A stretch of 15,739 nucleotides of DNA, taken from JBDLSY01 sp041170585. GTDB lineage: Bacteria > Pseudomonadota > Gammaproteobacteria > Burkholderiales > Burkholderiaceae_C. Under the pieces are notes generated by a model. It made no database searches. It was not told the DNA's origin and saw only the letters and a list, made by a program, of their open reading frames with translations. Position 1 is the first letter of the stretch; each line of letters begins with the position of its first letter. Shown here piece by piece: positions 14,442 to 15,739 of the stretch. The position numbers and the translations under genes are program-made. The stretch lies in contig JBEDNN010000008.1 in NCBI GenBank assembly GCA_041170585.1, positions 1-15,739 on the forward strand, read 5' to 3'.

Positions 14442-15589
14442 ATGTACGTCTTAAGCAATTAACTGCACATTTAAAGCAGTTAGCAGCACAATTTCCTGAA
14501 GGGTTTTTACCGTTTGATGTATTTATGAATGCGGCTTTGTATACGCCCAATTTAGGCTACTATACGGCCACTCGTCCTGTCGGTAGCCCCGCTAGTGGTG
14601 CAGATTTTATCACTGCCCCTGAGATTAGTCGCTTATTTGGTTACACTTTAGCACAAGCCATATTGCCGTGTTTTATTGATGATTTGCCGATACATATATT
14701 AGAGTGCGGTGCAGGTACGGGACAATTAGCTAAAGACATTTTAGATGCGTTTAATCATTTGAATGTTACAGTCAAACAGTATGATATCGTTGAGTTGAGT
14801 AGCAGTTTACGCATACAGCAACAGGCACTACTTATAAATTATCCATGTGTTCGGTGGTTAGACACGTTGCCACAAGCATTTTTTGGCGTTGTACTGGCTA
14901 ATGAATTACTTGATGCACTGCCTGTACAAGCCTTTGTGTTACAGGCGGGAGTTTTATACGAACGCGGCGTTAGTTGGAATCATAATCAACAGATTTGGCA
15001 ATGGGTTAAACGTCTTAGCCAAGCTAGTATTACAGAACAAGATGAAATTATAAATACACTACCGATTGAAACACGCTCTCAAGCCTATTATGAGTTTGAG
15101 TATGGTAAGCAAGCTTACGCTTGGGTGAATAGTGTAGCCGCTTGTATTGAACGCGGTGTTATGATATTGATAGATTATGGGTTTGCTAAAGATGAGTTGT
15201 ATCACCCACAACGGGGCGGCGGTACATTAATGACACACCGCTTACATCAAGCAAGCACCGATATTTTAAGCCATATAGGCGATGCCGATATCACAGCACA
15301 CATTAATTTTACGCAAGTCGCACAAGCAGCACTTAATCAAGGTATGAATATTACGGGCTTTGTTAATCAGGCACGCTTTTTAATTAATGCAGATATTGCC
15401 AGTGTATTTATGAAAGAGACTCAAAGTATTCAGCACAATCAAATCGCTATGGCACAACTATCACGGGGTTTACAATTATTAATGAGTGAAACTGAAATGG
15501 GTGAGCTGTTTAAAGTACTTGCTTTAACTAAACAGTGTGTTTCACCTAAAGGTTTTGAACAAGGCGACCGTAGCCACCGTTTATTTTAA
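14435..15589 (+). CDS. SAM-dependent methyltransferase, MidA/NDUFAF7 family
   Basis: The 384-residue protein matches the COG1565/DUF185 family. In mitochondria the family member NDUFAF7 methylates an arginine of a complex I subunit; the bacterial substrate is not established here. Visible motifs are FDVFMNAALYTPNLGYY at the N-terminus, DFITAPEISRLFGYTLAQAI (58-76), the SAM-binding LECGAGTGQLAKDIL (89-103), VLANELLDALPVQAF (153-167), and the central MILIDYGF, HPQRGGGTLMTH and DITAHINFTQVA stretches. It overlaps murB by 7 nt, so coupled expression is likely. No membrane segment is seen. The next feature downstream is the rRNA operon promoter. Confidence 0.92.
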   Translation: MVNVRLKQLTAHLKQLAAQFPEGFLPFDVFMNAALYTPNLGYYTATRPVGSPASGADFITAPEISRLFGYTLAQAILPCFIDDLPIHILECGAGTGQLAKDILDAFNHLNVTVKQYDIVELSSSLRIQQQALLINYPCVRWLDTLPQAFFGVVLANELLDALPVQAFVLQAGVLYERGVSWNHNQQIWQWVKRLSQASITEQDEIINTLPIETRSQAYYEFEYGKQAYAWVNSVAACIERGVMILIDYGFAKDELYHPQRGGGTLMTHRLHQASTDILSHIGDADITAHINFTQVAQAALNQGMNITGFVNQARFLINADIASVFMKETQSIQHNQIAMAQLSRGLQLLMSETEMGELFKVLALTKQCVSPKGFEQGDRSHRLF

Positions 15590-15630
15590 GCTAAGTTTTA
15601 TTAATAATATCGTAGATAATCATCACAATG

Positions 15631-15660
15631 ACTTGCAAGTTTTATAGAATTGTTCTATAA
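15631..15660. repeat. two adjacent perfect palindromes covering the rrn promoter
   Basis: ACTTGCAAGT (15631-15640) is a perfect 10-bp palindrome containing the -35 box. One base later, TTATAGAA and TTCTATAA form 8-bp arms around TTG (15642-15660), filling the spacer and overlapping the -10 box. The layout resembles an operator, but no regulator is known to me for this sequence. Confidence 0.8.
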
Positions 15661-15661
15661 T
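15633..15661 (+). promoter_or_regulatory. strong sigma-70 promoter of an rRNA operon
   Basis: TTGCAA (15633-15638) and a perfect TATAAT (15656-15661) are separated by the optimal 17 bp. The DNA just upstream (about 15595-15625) is A/T-rich and could act as an UP element. The boxA-like leader 55 bp further on identifies the transcript as rrn. Transcription should start near 15668. Confidence 0.75.
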
Positions 15662-15716
15662 TTCTTTCTTCGCAAATGAAACACAAATAAAACTGTGTTA
15701 AATATAAAAAGCGAAC

Positions 15717-15728
15717 GATCTTTAACAA
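15717..15728 (+). promoter_or_regulatory. boxA-like antitermination site of the rrn leader
   Basis: GATCTTTAACAA closely matches the NusB/NusE boxA consensus TGCTCTTTAACAA. The following ATTAGACAGTCG is typical of beta- and gammaproteobacterial 16S leaders. The 16S gene itself begins beyond the window. Confidence 0.75.
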
Positions 15729-15739
15729 TTAGACAGTCG

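Overview
The window is a stretch of chromosome from a low-GC (mid-30s percent by eye) betaproteobacterium, most likely of the order Burkholderiales and perhaps near the AT-rich Alcaligenaceae. The evidence is the family-level match of the LptG, MreC and MreD sequences to Burkholderiales proteins, the gatC/gatA block lying divergent from mreB-mreC-mreD-mrdA-rodA, and the divergent yraN/rsmI pair. The organism is expected to be a rod (complete elongasome) with a Gram-negative outer membrane (LptG) and to charge some tRNAs by amidation (GatCA). I cannot name the species.

Layout: 1-282 is an AT-rich leader with tandem repeats. 283-1554 (+) is lptG, converging on gatA and gatC (-, 1570-3462). An accessory DUF2971-type gene (-, 3547-4362) follows. 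A 492-bp AT-rich intergenic region carries the likely mreB promoters. 4855-10898 (+) holds mreB, mreC, mreD, mrdA (PBP2) and rodA, with stop/start overlaps at mreD-mrdA and mrdA-rodA. yraN (-) and rsmI (+) diverge at 11366/11408. Then follow a PHP-domain phosphoesterase, murB and a MidA/NDUFAF7-type methyltransferase (+, 12446-15589). The last 150 bp are the promoter and boxA leader of what looks like an rRNA operon whose 16S gene lies just outside.

Function: MreB-MreC-MreD-PBP2-RodA form the lateral wall elongation machine, and MurB supplies its precursor pathway. LptG belongs to the LPS exporter. GatCA, RsmI and the rrn operon serve translation. Almost everything is conserved housekeeping; the DUF2971 gene is the only clear accessory gene.

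The most unusual property is a recurrent tandem duplication of short AT-rich units (8-21 nt) across the region. Several arrays start at, or contain, a stop codon (lptG/gatA, gatC, rsmI). Others have entered coding sequence in units that are multiples of three, giving Asn/Ser/Thr-rich segments in LptG, PBP2 and MurB, with a similar but less regular tract in YraN. The rrn promoter is built from two adjacent perfect palindromes. Recognisable Shine-Dalgarno sites are scarce, and no GC-rich terminator hairpin was seen. I found no convincing new multi-gene system.
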